Shown in pieces: positions 14,001 through 24,493 of a DNA stretch of 64,000 nt (its first letter is position 1; each line of letters begins with the position of its first letter). The notes under the pieces were generated by a model. The model saw only the letters and a list, made by a program, of their open reading frames with translations. It made no database searches and had not been told where the DNA came from. The DNA lies in contig VIIQ02000831.1 in assembly GCA_007449985.2 (NCBI GenBank), positions 124,001 to 188,000 of the forward strand, in the 5' to 3' direction. The position numbers and the translations under genes are program-made. Source of the DNA: Desmodesmus armatus. Taxonomy: Eukaryota > Chlorophyta > Chlorophyceae > Sphaeropleales > Scenedesmaceae.

Positions 14001-15370
14001 ACAGGAAGTAAAGGGCAGATGCAGGCCGCAAGGGTTGAGCCGAGGCAATCAACACGACGGTGAAACCCAATCAGTTTGCAGCCTGCAAGTGTCACCAAAA
14101 TGGAGCGCAGAGCTTTGGCATGCAGTCCTAAGGCATTCACCTCTTCAACCTCACACACCATAAACCGTGTCACAGAGTGAAAAAGCTTGGCAGGCCTACA
14201 CGTGCTGAACGTGTCAGGCACTTTGATTCACACACTGGCTCAACAAGGACTAGTACTACTAGTAGCCAGGGCCTTGCACTGTCCCCTGCTACAACCGTGC
14301 GTTGAAAACCCCACCGCCCCACCAACACTAAGCCTGTGGTTAAGCCGCGCATCATCAGGCAGCTAGATCTACGCCAGGCAGACAGCCTGTCTGCCAGGCA
14401 GCTAGATCTACAATGTAGATCTAGCTGCCTGATAATGTGCATGTGTCCAGTGTCCAGGCCTCCCACGCCAGGACAGTGTCAGTATCTGCACGTTTGTGTT
14501 GGCTGAGTTGACAACTAACTCAGCAGACACAGACGTGCAGATATCAACACGGTCCTGGCCTGGCAGGCCTGACACTAGACACAGCCTCCCCCCCCCCCCC
14601 CTCATCACTCCCAATCAGGCAGCAGTGCCTGGGTCTTCTCACCTGCGTTGTCTGCCTGGCAGGAAAAACAACCAACACAGCAGGCACACAGGTGCATCAC
14701 TGACAGGCCTGACCCTGGACACAGCCTCCCCTCGCCCCAACCATCACCCCCACCAGGCAGCAGTGCCTGGGTTTTCTCACCTCGAGTGCTGCCACGTCAG
14801 GGTGCTGCACCTGCATGATGACTGACACGTCCATGATGTCAGCGGCAGCCAGCACCTTGAGGGAGCTGCGCACGTGGCCCCAGGTGTTGCTGTCGGGGGA
14901 GCCGGTGTTGTTCACCACATGCACACGGCAGGAAACCTGCTCGGCATCATCCTGGGCAGCAGCCTGGGGTGGCAGAGGTGAACGGCAGCACACGTGTACA
15001 CAGCAGGTTTATGTATTGATTGGAGCACACACCAGCTGGGGCAGATGGATGCTGAGTATCCGGCCAAGAAGATTTTCTGGACAGCTGCTGTGGAGGCCTG
15101 CCTAGGTGGAATCTGTAGGCTGCCTGACAGTGTGCGGCTGCTGCACTCCCAGCAACAAGGGCTTGGGCTGTCTAGGGAGGCTGCTGCTCCAGACGCCAAT
15201 CAGAAAAACCCAAATAATCACGCGTCTGAAATTTGTCCGTAACCAGCTGGGTCGGATTGTGTAGCTGCCACAAAACTGCTCCTCTTGGATTGGCCAAATC
15301 TGTTCACCTTTGCCACGCCGCACACGGCCAATAGCGCCAGCAGAGCTAGCGTCGACAAACTCAACCGCAT
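2026..15370 (-). CDS. Secreted P-domain protein with long helical repeat region (24 exons, about 1133 aa)
   Basis: Function is not recognised. The start ATG at 15370 begins a 20-residue signal peptide (MRLSLSTLALLALLAVCGVA). Exons by phase: 15308-15370, 14781-14963, 13830-13970, 13146-13282, 12347-12461, 12037-12144, 11652-11714, 11210-11321, 10848-10935, 10498-10634, 10080-10231, 9809-9962, 9495-9611, 9127-9290, 8603-8757, 8067-8232, 7270-7407, 5257-5395, 4682-4854, 4182-4416, 3568-3689, 2904-3113, 2469-2589, 2026-2234. The sum is 3402 nt, closing in frame on TAG. Exons 3-5 resemble the P/Homo B domain of proprotein convertases (GVWTLTVTDTA, then LTGWELWLCG), but no subtilisin domain is seen. 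The remaining roughly 900 residues are Ala/Leu/Gln-rich amphipathic helices with few Cys, most exons carrying one helical unit. Secretion or a cell-wall location is inferred. It diverges from the ureidoglycine aminohydrolase gene. Confidence 0.75.
3889..3971. repeat. Hairpin, about 41-bp arms, short loop
   Basis: An inverted repeat inside an intron of the P-domain gene. Arms contain CAGCTTCAGATATCG and its reverse complement, with a few mismatches and almost no loop. It may be a fold-back MITE or a small-RNA precursor. Confidence 0.8.
4958..5036. repeat. Tandem repeat, 28-bp unit, about 3 copies
   Basis: The unit contains GTGCAGCAGACGCTG followed by a TGTGATCATGTT spacer and repeats three times within an intron of the P-domain gene. 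Confidence 0.85.
5765..7259. mobile_element. Non-autonomous DNA transposon with 10-bp TIRs (CGTCTCTAAA)
   Basis: The ends are CGTCTCTAAA (5765-5774) and its exact reverse complement TTTAGAGACG (7250-7259), flanked on both sides by CA, a possible 2-bp target duplication. Just inside each end (5770-5990 and 7040-7230) are clusters of GC-rich subterminal repeats built from CCGGTGT, GAACACCG and CCGCGGTG. No transposase frame is visible in 1.5 kb, so it looks non-autonomous. It lies in the intron between the exons at 7270-7407 and 5257-5395, its right end only 10 bp from the splice donor. The same terminus recurs at 57344. Confidence 0.65.
7728..7842. repeat. Long near-perfect hairpin, about 54-bp arms
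   Basis: Arms start TAGCCACCCTAGGCTCC and end with its reverse complement. I see about two mismatches over 54 bp and a loop of about 7 nt. It is intronic in the P-domain gene. The geometry fits a fold-back MITE or a microRNA-type precursor; there is no expression evidence. Confidence 0.85.
13442..13567. repeat. Imperfect inverted repeat
   Basis: The left arm includes CTTGCTGGTGCAACTGCCAG, and the right arm carries the matching reverse complement with a few mismatches. Intronic in the P-domain gene. Confidence 0.7.
14353..14570. repeat. Two adjacent hairpins plus a direct repeat
   Basis: 14394-14432 is a compact hairpin (CAGGCAGCTAGATCTAC and its complement), and the same arm is repeated directly at 14353. 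14457-14570 is a second, larger imperfect inverted repeat around AACTAACTC. Both lie in the intron between exons 2 and 3 of the P-domain gene. Confidence 0.7.
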
Positions 15371-15912
15371 GTCTTTATGCTGTTTTTTTGTGCTTCTGTT
15401 TGCGAGGAAGTAAGTGCTACAGCTGCACCACTAAATACCGCTGCCTGCCTGCTCTCTGCGCTGCTGTCAGCGCGTATCAACCAGGCAAATGAAACAAAAT
15501 GAAGGGTCTCAAGCGGCTGGCGACGTGGGAAGAAAGACAGAGCAGTCAGAGCCTGAGACACAAAAGCTTGGAGAAAGAGATGCCTCGGGGAATCAAACAT
15601 CCCGCTGGAGATACAACTTTGCAGATGCATAAGCAAGACAAAAGAGGCAATGCATTGTCGATAGGAATCTGAGCGCCTCGCCGAAGTGGCAGGTAAGCCT
15701 GGTGATCGTTTGACTTTGACTTGTGCTCATCGCTGGTATCTTCACGTACTATGCAGTAATCCATGGTGTACTCAGCAAGAAATTCACGGCTGTTATCATG
15801 TGGTTGGATTCACCTGTTCCGCGGTCAACTTTCATCACGTTTCTTGACTTCTGACGGTCAGGCTCGACTTAATCAGGTCCACCTGCCTTGGGCCCTCAAA
15901 AGTGCCAGCACC
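15371..15912. promoter_or_regulatory. Divergent intergenic region
   Basis: This 542-bp interval separates the start codons of the minus-strand P-domain gene and the plus-strand ureidoglycine aminohydrolase gene, so it must hold both promoters and both 5' UTRs. No core element is identified. Confidence 0.5.
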
Positions 15913-17986
15913 ATGATGCGGCCGATACTGTTTGGGTTGCTGCTGCTGTTGGCTCACACAGGCCTGTGTGAGTAGATCATCATGAGCTGTGCTTCTGCCC
16001 CGTCACCCTACGGGTTCTTACCTGCCATCTCCTGATTCTACAGGTGCAGAACAATGTCAGAATGAAGCTGCATCCGCGCAGTACAACTACACGCACGTGT
16101 TCTCAACAGCAAGGGGCACAGGTGTAGCATTTTCAGGTCAGGTGCTGACTTGTGCCACATTGCAGCTCATCAGCAGATGATGGTGTGCTGAGGCCTTGAT
16201 TGTGCTGCAGACCTTCCTGGCTACAGCAGGAGTGTGTATGCAGAGGACCATGCCCTGCTCACACCCGAGTCACGAGTGTGGGCACCCAACACATACGGAT
16301 GGTGAGCACCGGTTGTACAGCGGGCAGCTGGAACGTGCTCAAGCAGCAACCCACCCAACAAAGCCTTCCCTATGGTGCCTTTACAGATTCAGCAACGGAA
16401 GCAGGAGCAAGCCTGCTGTTCTGTGGTATGGTGGCGACACAAGTCACCCCACCCTATCTGAAAGCCCCACGCTTGAGCTGGTCACAACAGCACACAGCTG
16501 TGTGCCACCTCCACTGGCTGATAGCGTCTTTGAAGTGTACTGACAGAATCGTTCATGCTTTGTGTGGCTTGATCTGCTGCCCATGCTGCAGGCAGAACAG
16601 CCTGACAGCCCACCTGATCACCCCTGCCAAGGGAGCCCACTTCACGATGTACCTGGTGCAGATGAAGGAGGGCAGCAAGGCAGCACAGCTGGCACCTACT
16701 GTGGAGAGGCAAGTAACTGTCCAGAGGGGTTGAAAAGCAAGGCCAACATATAGAGGCCAGCCAATGCTGCCGCAGGCTGTGGAGGGGGGGGGGGGTGAGT
16801 GTGTGTTTGGGGGGGGGGGGGGAGGGGATCCTGGTCAACACGACTACTGTCAACTTCCCAGTCATAGGGAATCACTGACTGTGTGTTGCTGCTGCCCTGC
16901 AGGTTTTTGTTTGTGGTTGATGGGGAGGTTGAGGTGAAGCATGCCGGCAAGACGCTGAAGCTGGCGGCAAATGACTACGCATACTTCCCCCCTGGATCAA
17001 CTGACACGTGAGCATGCTGGACTGGGCTGTGCTTGTGGGGCAGAACTTGTGGTGGCCGAGAGAGGGGGGGGGGGGGGGGGCGCTTGTACTACAGTACTGC
17101 TTGTACATAGTTGTGCTAAGGGTTGCTTGTGCAGTACTGGCACAATGTTTGGTGGTGGTGTTGGACCATTTCAACAACAAGCTGTGCTGCTGTGTCTGTG
17201 TGCAGGTTGACTTCAGATGGGGCCGGCTTGTGTGTGTATGAGCGGGTGTACGCAAAGCAGGTGATTCAGGAGGGGGGATGGGGTGGGGTGATGTTGGGGG
17301 GGGGGGAGTGAGACCTCATACAGCACAGTCATCGACTGCATGGACATCAAAATCAGGCGAAGTCTGCCTCAATTTGCAAATTTAGTGCTGAGTTGGGATT
17401 GGCGTGATGCTAATGCAGCCGCAAAGCTGTTTAGCCGGCTTAGGCAGATGGCAGCTGTGTACTCCCTCACAACGATGCATGTGTCCCAAGTGGGATGTAT
17501 GCATGCCACTGCATCCCTGCCAGTGTCACAACCCCAGCTTGCCGCTGCTGCTGCCGCCGCTGCTGCTGCCGCCGCTGCTGCTGCCGCTGCTGCTGCTGCT
17601 GCTGCCGCTGCTGCATCTTACAGGGCAAGCCCAAATTCCAGCACGGTACTACTGACGACAAACCTGAACTCCCAGTAGACCCCGAGGTATTCATCCTGCG
17701 CAAGCTGATGCCTGCAACAGATGACTACGATTTCAACATCCATGTCATGGACTTCAAGCCAGGGCAGTACCTATACATAAAGGAGATTCACTACAACCAG
17801 CACGGGCTACTGCTGCTGCAGGGACAGGGCATCTATAGGCTGGGGAACAACTGGTACCCTGTGCAGGCTGGTGATGCGATTTGGATGCCGCCGTTTGTGT
17901 TGCAGTGGTATGCAGCACTGGGGACGGAGAACACACGGTACCTGCTGTATAAGGATACAGCTATGGATCCACTGCTATCTCCTTAG
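15913..17986 (+). CDS. UGLYAH: (S)-ureidoglycine aminohydrolase
   Basis: A bicupin enzyme of purine (allantoin) catabolism: it releases ammonia from (S)-ureidoglycine, giving ureidoglycolate. It uses Mn2+ and acts in the ER in plants. Exons: 15913-15967, 16044-16136, 16211-16301, 16592-16708, 16903-17007, 17206-17260, 17624-17986 (879 nt, 292 aa, in frame). An N-terminal signal peptide (MMRPILFGLLLLLAHTGLC) is followed by family motifs DLPGYSRSVY, DHALLTPESRVW and LITPAKGAHFTMYL. In the second cupin, EIHYNQH carries the metal-binding Glu and two His, and QWYAALG carries the metal-binding Gln of the Arabidopsis enzyme. Length and ending (RYLLYKD) match plant orthologues. Intron 4 uses a GC donor (AG|GCAAGT). 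A CTG/CCG triplet run sits just before the last acceptor. Confidence 0.95.
17536..17614. repeat. GCTGCTGCC-type triplet repeat at an intron 3' end
   Basis: Interrupted CTG/CCG triplets fill the end of the last intron of the ureidoglycine aminohydrolase gene and stop about 10 bp before its acceptor at 17623. They open spurious poly-Ala and poly-Cys frames. Confidence 0.85.
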
Positions 17987-18634
17987 TGTGCAGAGTGTGA
18001 TTTGCACCTCAGCAGGCATTTGCTTGCTGCTTTTATGTCCCTGATCACGGACTGCAGGGGTTTGTCTTGGGGTGTCACAAGACTCTTGTAGCTAGCAGCT
18101 GGTCCCTTTGGGCACACAACACTGTCACTTTGCATGGTGAAGTTCACATCAAGAGCATTCGTGTGGCTTGTTGCCCTGACTGGGGTTTCCTCCCCATGTT
18201 GCAACATTTCAGACTGACTCAGTCTGCCCTGTTGGACAGGGCAGCTATTGGATGCAGTGCATGGCTCGGGCTCACGGTGTATAGGCAGCTTGAGGCCAAG
18301 GTGCTTTGCTGTGTACTGGGGACTTGCCTTCCCGAAGTCAGGGGGATCGGCCAGTGCAGGCGCAATGCGACGGACCCCTCTGTGCTTGATGACGAGCATG
18401 TCAGGCAGTATGTGTCATCACCTCAAGAGGCCAACTTGCTATTGTGGCAGGCATACCAATTGATCCAGCACCCTAATATTGGGCATGTGCTGAATCCTTT
18501 TAGAGCTGCTGCTGTGAATTTTGTGCAGTGGATGCTGCATGCTGTGATCAGCTTGTCACAAGTTCAACGGTTGAAAGATGTCAAGTGCATGCTGCTGAAC
18601 CCACACTCCTGCCGCACAGCTGTTACTGTTACTG
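17987..18634. other. 3' intergenic/UTR region between convergent genes
   Basis: It lies between the stop codons of the plus-strand ureidoglycine aminohydrolase gene and the minus-strand cytochrome c6A gene. A plus-strand frame of 204 codons (18067-18681) crosses it, but I found no family motif or splice context. Probably 3' UTRs. Confidence 0.4.
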
Positions 18635-18639
18635 TTACA
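18635..18639 (-). terminator. TGTAA polyadenylation signal (cytochrome c6A)
   Basis: Reads TTACA on the plus strand, about 108 bp past the stop codon. It is the canonical chlorophycean polyadenylation motif, next to alternating TAACAG units. Confidence 0.5.
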
Positions 18640-18746
18640 AAAATTCTACCCCTTCAAAAGTTGGCAAGGTTGAAGGGTTGAAGAAGAGATATCCATACGT
18701 TGGTCCAGTCAATCCATGACTGCAGCAGCAACTCCAGGGGCTGCTG

Positions 18747-20000
18747 CTACTGGGCCTTCCAGCCTGCTGCCGCCTGGTCCTGCACGTACTGCACCAGCTC
18801 TTGCACCTCCTCATCACTCAACTTGGCACCAAACGTGCATTGGGCCTGAAGGTCACAGCACAGCACAGCACAGCACAGCACAGCACAGCACAGCAGCAGC
18901 AGCAGCAGCAGCACACAGCGTACAATATTCAAGCCCAGGCAGAAGAAAGCACATGCGTGTTGTAAATTCTGGCAAGCACAGAGATATACTATGATAGAGT
19001 GCACAGGGCAGCAAGTCGGGCTGGTCTGTGTGGAGCGTTGCGCCTGCAAGGCGCATGAAGGCAGCATGCCATTGTCAGGGAGCATGCCTCTCAAAAAAGG
19101 CACACCGCTACCCTCAGGATCACTCAGCAGGGGTAAGTGGCAACATATGTGGTGACAAGCATGCCGACAGTGGTAGCGCCATGCTTCTCATGATGGTATC
19201 AACGACCTCGCAGCTGCGCCTGAACCACTTGCAGCTGCAGTACGGCATGCTGGCAAGCACTGGCATGAGTATCGGACGCTGCCAATGCAACATGACCATA
19301 ACATGCTCATGCATTGCAGATCAGAACCCCACCTTGGGAGCACACTCCTTGCCAAACCCAGGCATGCGGGCCTTGCCACTGTAGATCAGCTTGTACAGGC
19401 TGTCGCTGTCAGCTGCACCATTCTTCACCAGGTCTGCCTGAAAGAGCGTGGCTCCTGCCTGAATGATGTTGCCACCCCCCACATGACAGCCTGTGGGGTG
19501 AAAAGGGGGGATGGGGCCAGAGACAGAGCGGTGTATGGTGACTTGTCATGTTGCTATTTTACAGCACAACTTGGCCACCAACAAGCCTGCTGCTAACTGC
19601 AAAGGCTGCTGAAGCAGAAGCAAACCCAATTAGGTGCAGCAACCAAGTCCCTCCCCTCCTGTTCCAGCCATACCTACACACTTCGTGCCAAAATTCGCCT
19701 CTGCTGTGGCTGCTTGAGCAGTGCTGCTGCACAGCAATGCCACTGCTGCCACAGCAGCTGCTAGGACCGCTTGGGATGTGTGCTGCAGTTGTGGCTGTTG
19801 GGCACTCTCAGCAAGCCTGGCTCTGTAGGCACGTGGGGCTACTGTCAGAGGCCTCTGCAAGCATCCAACCACGAAGTAAGTGATCTGGATCAACGCTGCG
19901 CATCTGGCAAGTGGGTTTGAGACAGAATAATGTGTCTTACTGTTGTGCTACTGCTGCTGCAGCAACTGCGTGTGGGCTGAACATGCAGTGAGCTGCGCAT
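18747..20000 (-). CDS. Cytochrome c6A (thylakoid lumen)
   Basis: A plastid c-type cytochrome related to cytochrome c6. The c6A subfamily has a low redox potential and a loop disulfide; its physiological role is debated. Exons: 19941-20000, 19674-19854, 19333-19490, 18747-18845 (498 nt, 165 aa, in frame). The N-terminus is a bipartite target: a Ser/Arg-rich stroma signal (MRSSLHVQPTRSCC) then a hydrophobic lumen signal ending SSTAQA. The heme site CVGCH is assembled across intron 2. GGNIIQAGATLF and ARMPGFG (axial Met) follow. The c6A-specific insertion with two Cys is present (GKECAPKAQCTFG), which separates it from ordinary PetJ. It diverges from the next gene over about 140-220 bp. Confidence 0.94.
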
Positions 20001-20219
20001 GATTCCAGAGGATGAAGCTAACGTCTACCAAATTTTTAAGTGGGCCTAGTTTGGCGCAACCAAACTCTTGCTCTCCCATCATCGTACTGCTGAACCCGTC
20101 GGAAGAGTGGTGAGGCCCCAGACACACAGCAGATATCGATGTCCCTTATGACTGTGTTTTATGCGTCGGCATCTTGCCCGTATGCTCTCTTTGCTCACGT
20201 GCTAAGGTTTCGAAGGGTG
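20001..20219. promoter_or_regulatory. Divergent intergenic region (cytochrome c6A and neighbour)
   Basis: The start codon of cytochrome c6A at 20000 and the candidate starts of the plus-strand gene (20139 or 20220) leave 138-219 bp for both promoters. No named element is seen. Confidence 0.4.
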
Positions 20220-21599
20220 ATGCAGCTTGTCAACCTGCAGCGGGCCCGGGTGTGCCGCCAAGAGCCAATAATTCACACCGAGAACCTATCAGTATGCCTT
20301 CAGCCACGACAGAGGCGTCGTGTTGCTGCTCACGCGCAGAAGCGGCTCCCAGTAGCTTCTGCTGCCTCTGTCCTTGGGAGCCTGTTGGCTGGCGCCGTGT
20401 GGGCTTCCGAGGCTGCTGGTGGGTCCACCTATTTACTACGTGCCAGATAGCAACCTCTGCCGTTGCTGCAGACCGCATGTGGGTGGCAGATGTGCAGCAG
20501 ATACAAAGAAGCGGTCCTTGCACAACAATGTACTCCTTGCACTGCACTGCAGACGTGCAAACCACCTACGTACCACCTACTGTCGTTGATGTGGAGTTTG
20601 TGCAAGCTATCCCTCAGCAGGTACGCTGCAGCTTGTGGTAGGCATGTTCCATCATGCAGCAGCTCCGTGTGACAGGCTCACACCCAGGTGTTGTCAAGCA
20701 GTGCTCCACTTTACAAGCTGTCCTGTTCACAAGCTCTGCTGTCCCTGCACCACCCAGCAGGTAACGCATGTCTAGCTGCAGGCCTGCACTCTTCCCTCCC
20801 GCACAGACTGTGACGTCATGCGTGCCATGTGCTGCAGGTGCCATCGCTGCGTGCCAGCAGCTTTGATGGGGTGCTGCTGAGCATCATCCGTGCCACAGAC
20901 GACCTCTCACTGGCAGCTGACACCCTGCTGGACCTTACAGCAGCCTCAGACCCCTCCACAAACACCTCCCTCACCTCAGCAGCAGCCAGCAACGTCATCA
21001 ATGACACCAGCACAGCTCTGCCAGCTGCACCCACACTGCAGCTCACCAGCATCCTGCAGCCAGCAAGAGTCCTGCAGCTCCCAGCGCATGAGACGGGTGC
21101 CCATGCCAGCACAAAGGCACAGGAGGCGCTCAGCACACCACAGCGCATGTCTCAGCAGGCTCTTGCCATGGCTGGAGAGGCCCTCAAGCTTGCAACCTTA
21201 CTGGAGGCACAGGCTGATGGGTGTGATCCTGCAGAGCAGGAGCTCCTGCAGCAGATAGCAGCAGCAGCACGGCTGGTGTCTGTCATGGCAGCGGACATCG
21301 TGCCGCCCGCTGGCGCAGCAGACAGCAGCAGCTACAGCAACAGCGACAGCGACAGCCTGGTACCTAATGTCAGCATGCATGGTGCTGGCGGCTCTGCAGC
21401 GGCGGCGGCAGCGGCACCAGCTGAGGCTGCAGGAGCAGCAGAGGGAGCTGGGAGCTTTGGTGGGGATGCGCTGCACAGGTTTGCGGGCCTGCCGGTGCTG
21501 GGGATGCAGCAGGAAGCCTGCCACACCCCGGGGAAATTGGCGCTGCAGCGTTGCAGAGCTCAGCTTGCTTGCATCTGTAGCATGTGCTTGCATCTGTAG
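20139..21599 (+). CDS. Plastid-targeted-looking protein, unknown function
   Basis: Not recognised. Exons: from 20139 or 20220 to 20418, then 20553-20620, 20838-21599. Phases agree (342 aa from 20220; 369 aa from 20139). The N-terminus is Arg/Gln-rich without acidic runs until a hydrophobic stretch (ASAASVLGSLLAGAVWASEA), like a thylakoid-lumen transit signal. Next comes TYVPPTVVDVEFVQAIPQQ, a helical segment (FDGVLLSIIRATDDLSLAAD), then long Ala/Ser-rich low-complexity sequence. A helical stretch near residues 200-245 (QALAMAGEALKLATLLEAQ) suggests a coiled or bundle region. The extreme C-terminus (Cys-rich) may be artefactual. The shared upstream region with cytochrome c6A hints at co-expression in the thylakoid, an inference only. 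Confidence 0.6.
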
Positions 21600-22548
21600 C
21601 GTGTATGTTTGTGAGCTGTTGGGTGCTGTGTCCACCCGCACCACGCTGCAGCAGCAGTAACAGCATTGTTGTCAAACTGGCAGGTGTGTGTGCAGGGGTG
21701 TGCTTGTCTGGTTTCGTGCCACAGGCTCAATAGCAGCTGTTGGTCCTGCGGGTGTGGGCTGATGTGCATGTGCGTGAAGTGCACTTGTGGTTGCGCCTAC
21801 CAGCGCAGGTGTCGCTCTCATTTCTGCATGTGCTGGGCTTCCATGGGCTGTCATACCAATCAACGTGTTCACTACGGTAGTGCTGGGTGGCTGCCTGCAG
21901 CCTTGAAATAATCTGCTGGAGTGCCCGTTTTCTGGGCGAACGAAGAACAACCGAAGGCGGGCTGCTTTCTGTGCACGGTTGTGACAGTGGTGGACTTGAC
22001 TGCTTTTGGTCATCGCAGGGTTGGGAGTGTGTTCAGACCCAGACTGTGTTTTGACTTGGGTTATTGACCTGTACCTACTGCATGATGGCACGCCATGTGT
22101 GCACCAGCTTGCAGGGCATTCTTGTGTGACCTGGCCCCGTGTAGGTGCCTGACGGTCAGCACTGCAGCTGCGCTGGAGACAGCCGCAGCATTCAGGCTCG
22201 ACTTGGAACTTGGTATAATATAAGGCTCATGCGGGTGCCACCCGGCTGCGGCAGCCACACAGCAGACCCCCACCCTCATGTGGGGCTGGTGGCGCAGCAA
22301 CATGTGCTGAGCTGCCTGTGTGCTTGATGAAGGCGGTTGGTGTTCATCAATGGCGCTGTCCTGGTGCCGGTTTTTGATGTGTTGCTTGCACCCCGTTGGC
22401 ATCGGTGGGTGTTGCTTTTGTGTGAGCTTGGAAGAAATTGTGGTTTTACAGTTGGCTTCATCTGTCCTGGAAGCTGCCATTAAATGACTTGTATTTGACA
22501 CAACGGGCCAGCCTTGGCCCGCCCATCTTGGCGGCTGTGCAACATCAA
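21600..22548. other. No gene recognised
   Basis: Probably the 3' UTR of the preceding gene followed by intergenic sequence. Only short overlapping frames are present and no TGTAA-stop pair is clear. Confidence 0.35.
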
Positions 22549-23111
22549 TACTACTACTACTACTACTACTTTACTGGATCAGGGCCTCGCCTGATCGCCC
22601 TTTCAGGAGCCAAACAAGGCTCATAGGGCATAAGCACTCCTCAAAGGACTCGCATGAGAGAAAAACAACAGCACCAGAATGCGCCTCAGAGGTCATCCAA
22701 CAACTCATCCGGAAACATATCCGCCGCACCAGCTTGAGCTGCTTCAATGATCTCCTCTTCTTCAGAGGCAACGACACCAGCAGGCTCGGCCACAAGTTCT
22801 GGCGGCGGGTGCTGCCACCGACGCTGTGAGCACTCATACATAAAACCAGCTACTAAGTGCTGCTCTTGAGGCATGAACTGCCGAACTTCCGCAGAAGACA
22901 GCTGCCGGCTGGCTACATGCTGCCAACCACCGAGGCACTCAAACAAGTGAGAGTGATGTTGTCTCACGGTGGCATAGGCACTGCACTCAGCAATCATATG
23001 CAACTCATCTCCAACCCCTGCATCACACAATCTGCACACACGCTCCGACCGAGGCACAGGGGCACGTACACGGGTCCCCTCAATGTCTTGATACTCCCAC
23101 TTCATATGCAA
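22549..23111 (-). mobile_element. 5'-truncated LINE (non-LTR retrotransposon) 3' end
   Basis: A minus-strand frame (22686-23111) encodes the C-terminal reverse-transcriptase zinc-binding type motif: VCRLCDAGVGDELHMIAEC with a following AYATVRQ, typical of LINE ORF2 tails. Downstream on the same strand the element ends in a simple TAG-type triplet tail (22549-22571), as in LINEs with microsatellite 3' ends. The reverse transcriptase and endonuclease are absent, so this is a 5'-truncated dead copy. The 5' limit is uncertain and could reach about 23160. Confidence 0.62.
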
Positions 23112-23439
23112 TTTGAGTCACCCGAGAGACATTGACTGCACAGGCAAGAATATACCTTCGAGTGTTCGCACCCACTTCCACAACAGACTCACGCCTTCCA
23201 CTTGCTTTGACATATTTCCACGACGGACTCACTTAGGCAAGGGGATCATGTCAACGGGCTGACACAGGCAAGGGGATCATATGTTACACCATCAAAGCAA
23301 GGTGCACTAGCCCATGTTTCAAGCTTGGGCACGTGCCCAGCCACTGACGCGCGCTCAGCAGCTGCAGAGTGCGCCGCCACACCACAGCTGCTGCACTTAG
23401 CTCCTCTGGCTGACCACCTCCTCGACACCACAGCTGCTG

Positions 23440-24493
23440 CAGCTGCCTGCTCCTGCTGCCCGTCGGCCCGACATGCCCCATCCTGCCTCCAGGCGGCACG
23501 CTGGTGCACTTCGCATGGCCCAGTGCGGACTGTGCCAGCCTGCTGCTGGCTGTGCTGACGCAGCGCGTGGCTGACGCTGTAAACGGGTGGGGCTGAACCG
23601 TGCAGTCGCTGTGCTGACTCCGTGGTAGCATGGGCTGAGTGGCGCGGTGTCCAGCTGCCATCCTGCGCTCTGCCGCGGTGCTGGACCCACACACAGTCAC
23701 TGTCAACATGGTGTTGGTAGCTGGAGGGAAGTGTGCTGCGTGTGCTCCCAGGAACCTGGATCCTGCAACACCTGGTGCGCGTGGCCGGGAGGCCTGTGTA
23801 CCTGCAGGGGCAAACCTTGACCAGCGATGCTTGACAGTAACAGCACCCGGAATGTTCAGTCAGGAAGTTGTTGGCTGTCGTGTTGCATATGCAGGATGTT
23901 TGAGTCCTCCGCACAGTCCCAGAAAGACCCATGTCGCTGGTGCTCATGCTGCATGTGTGCCTGCTGTCGGCTGTTGCACACAACAGCGTGCCGACATGCG
24001 AGCAGCGCATGAGCGGAAGCTGCCCAAAACCAACCACAGGCGTTACAAAACAGGGCCTCACACCCTGACATCGAGCCAAGGCATACATGTGCATTGCTGC
24101 ACCAGCTTATGCAGTCGTCAAGACACACTGCGTACTGCGCGTGCAGCGCACATTTGGCACCCACTGTAGCGGCTGCAGGCTGGCCATACAGTCCAAACAC
24201 TGCAGCAGCTGCAACACTACGGCAGCACTCCACACTCCCACCACAGTGCCAGGACAGGCGCTTGCTGAAGGGTGCGGGGCCAGGTCATCACTATCCCTCC
24301 CGCCCAATTCCCTGACCTAGCAGGCAATTCTTTGACACGCTTATTCACTTCGCGCAATGCAGACGCTGATGTGCAGCGTTGCCTGCATGCTTGGTTGTGC
24401 CAAAGAACCCTACACGCAACACTGCACACACCTGTACCCACACTTGCCAGCTGTGTGGCTGTGACGCCTGAATGGGATGCAGCCCCCGCCTGA
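23440..24493 (+). CDS. Possible unresolved gene fragments (Cys-rich segment)
   Basis: Several short stretches look coding on the plus strand: about 23460-23585 (GGTLVHFAWPSADCASLLL), about 23645-23715 (AAVLDPHTVTVNMVL), about 24105-24260 (a CxxC-type Cys-rich segment, HCSGCRLAIQSKHCSSC) and about 24361-24493 (ADVQRCLHAWLCQRTLH, ending TGA at 24493). I could not join them with consistent splice phases. They may belong to one rapidly evolving gene or be chance frames. No function is assigned. Confidence 0.25.

Noticed and set aside
18067..18681. Plus-strand open frame of 204 codons downstream of ureidoglycine aminohydrolase
   Set aside because: No family motif or splice context; it overlaps the 3' regions of two convergent genes and extends past a TGTAA signal.
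18856..18913. CACAG/CAG run as a coding poly-Gln exon
   Set aside because: It lies in an intron of cytochrome c6A next to the acceptor; the protein is complete without it.
23246..24094. Minus-strand 282-codon frame
   Set aside because: Composition is Cys/Ala/Gln noise opposite better (though still weak) plus-strand coding signal.
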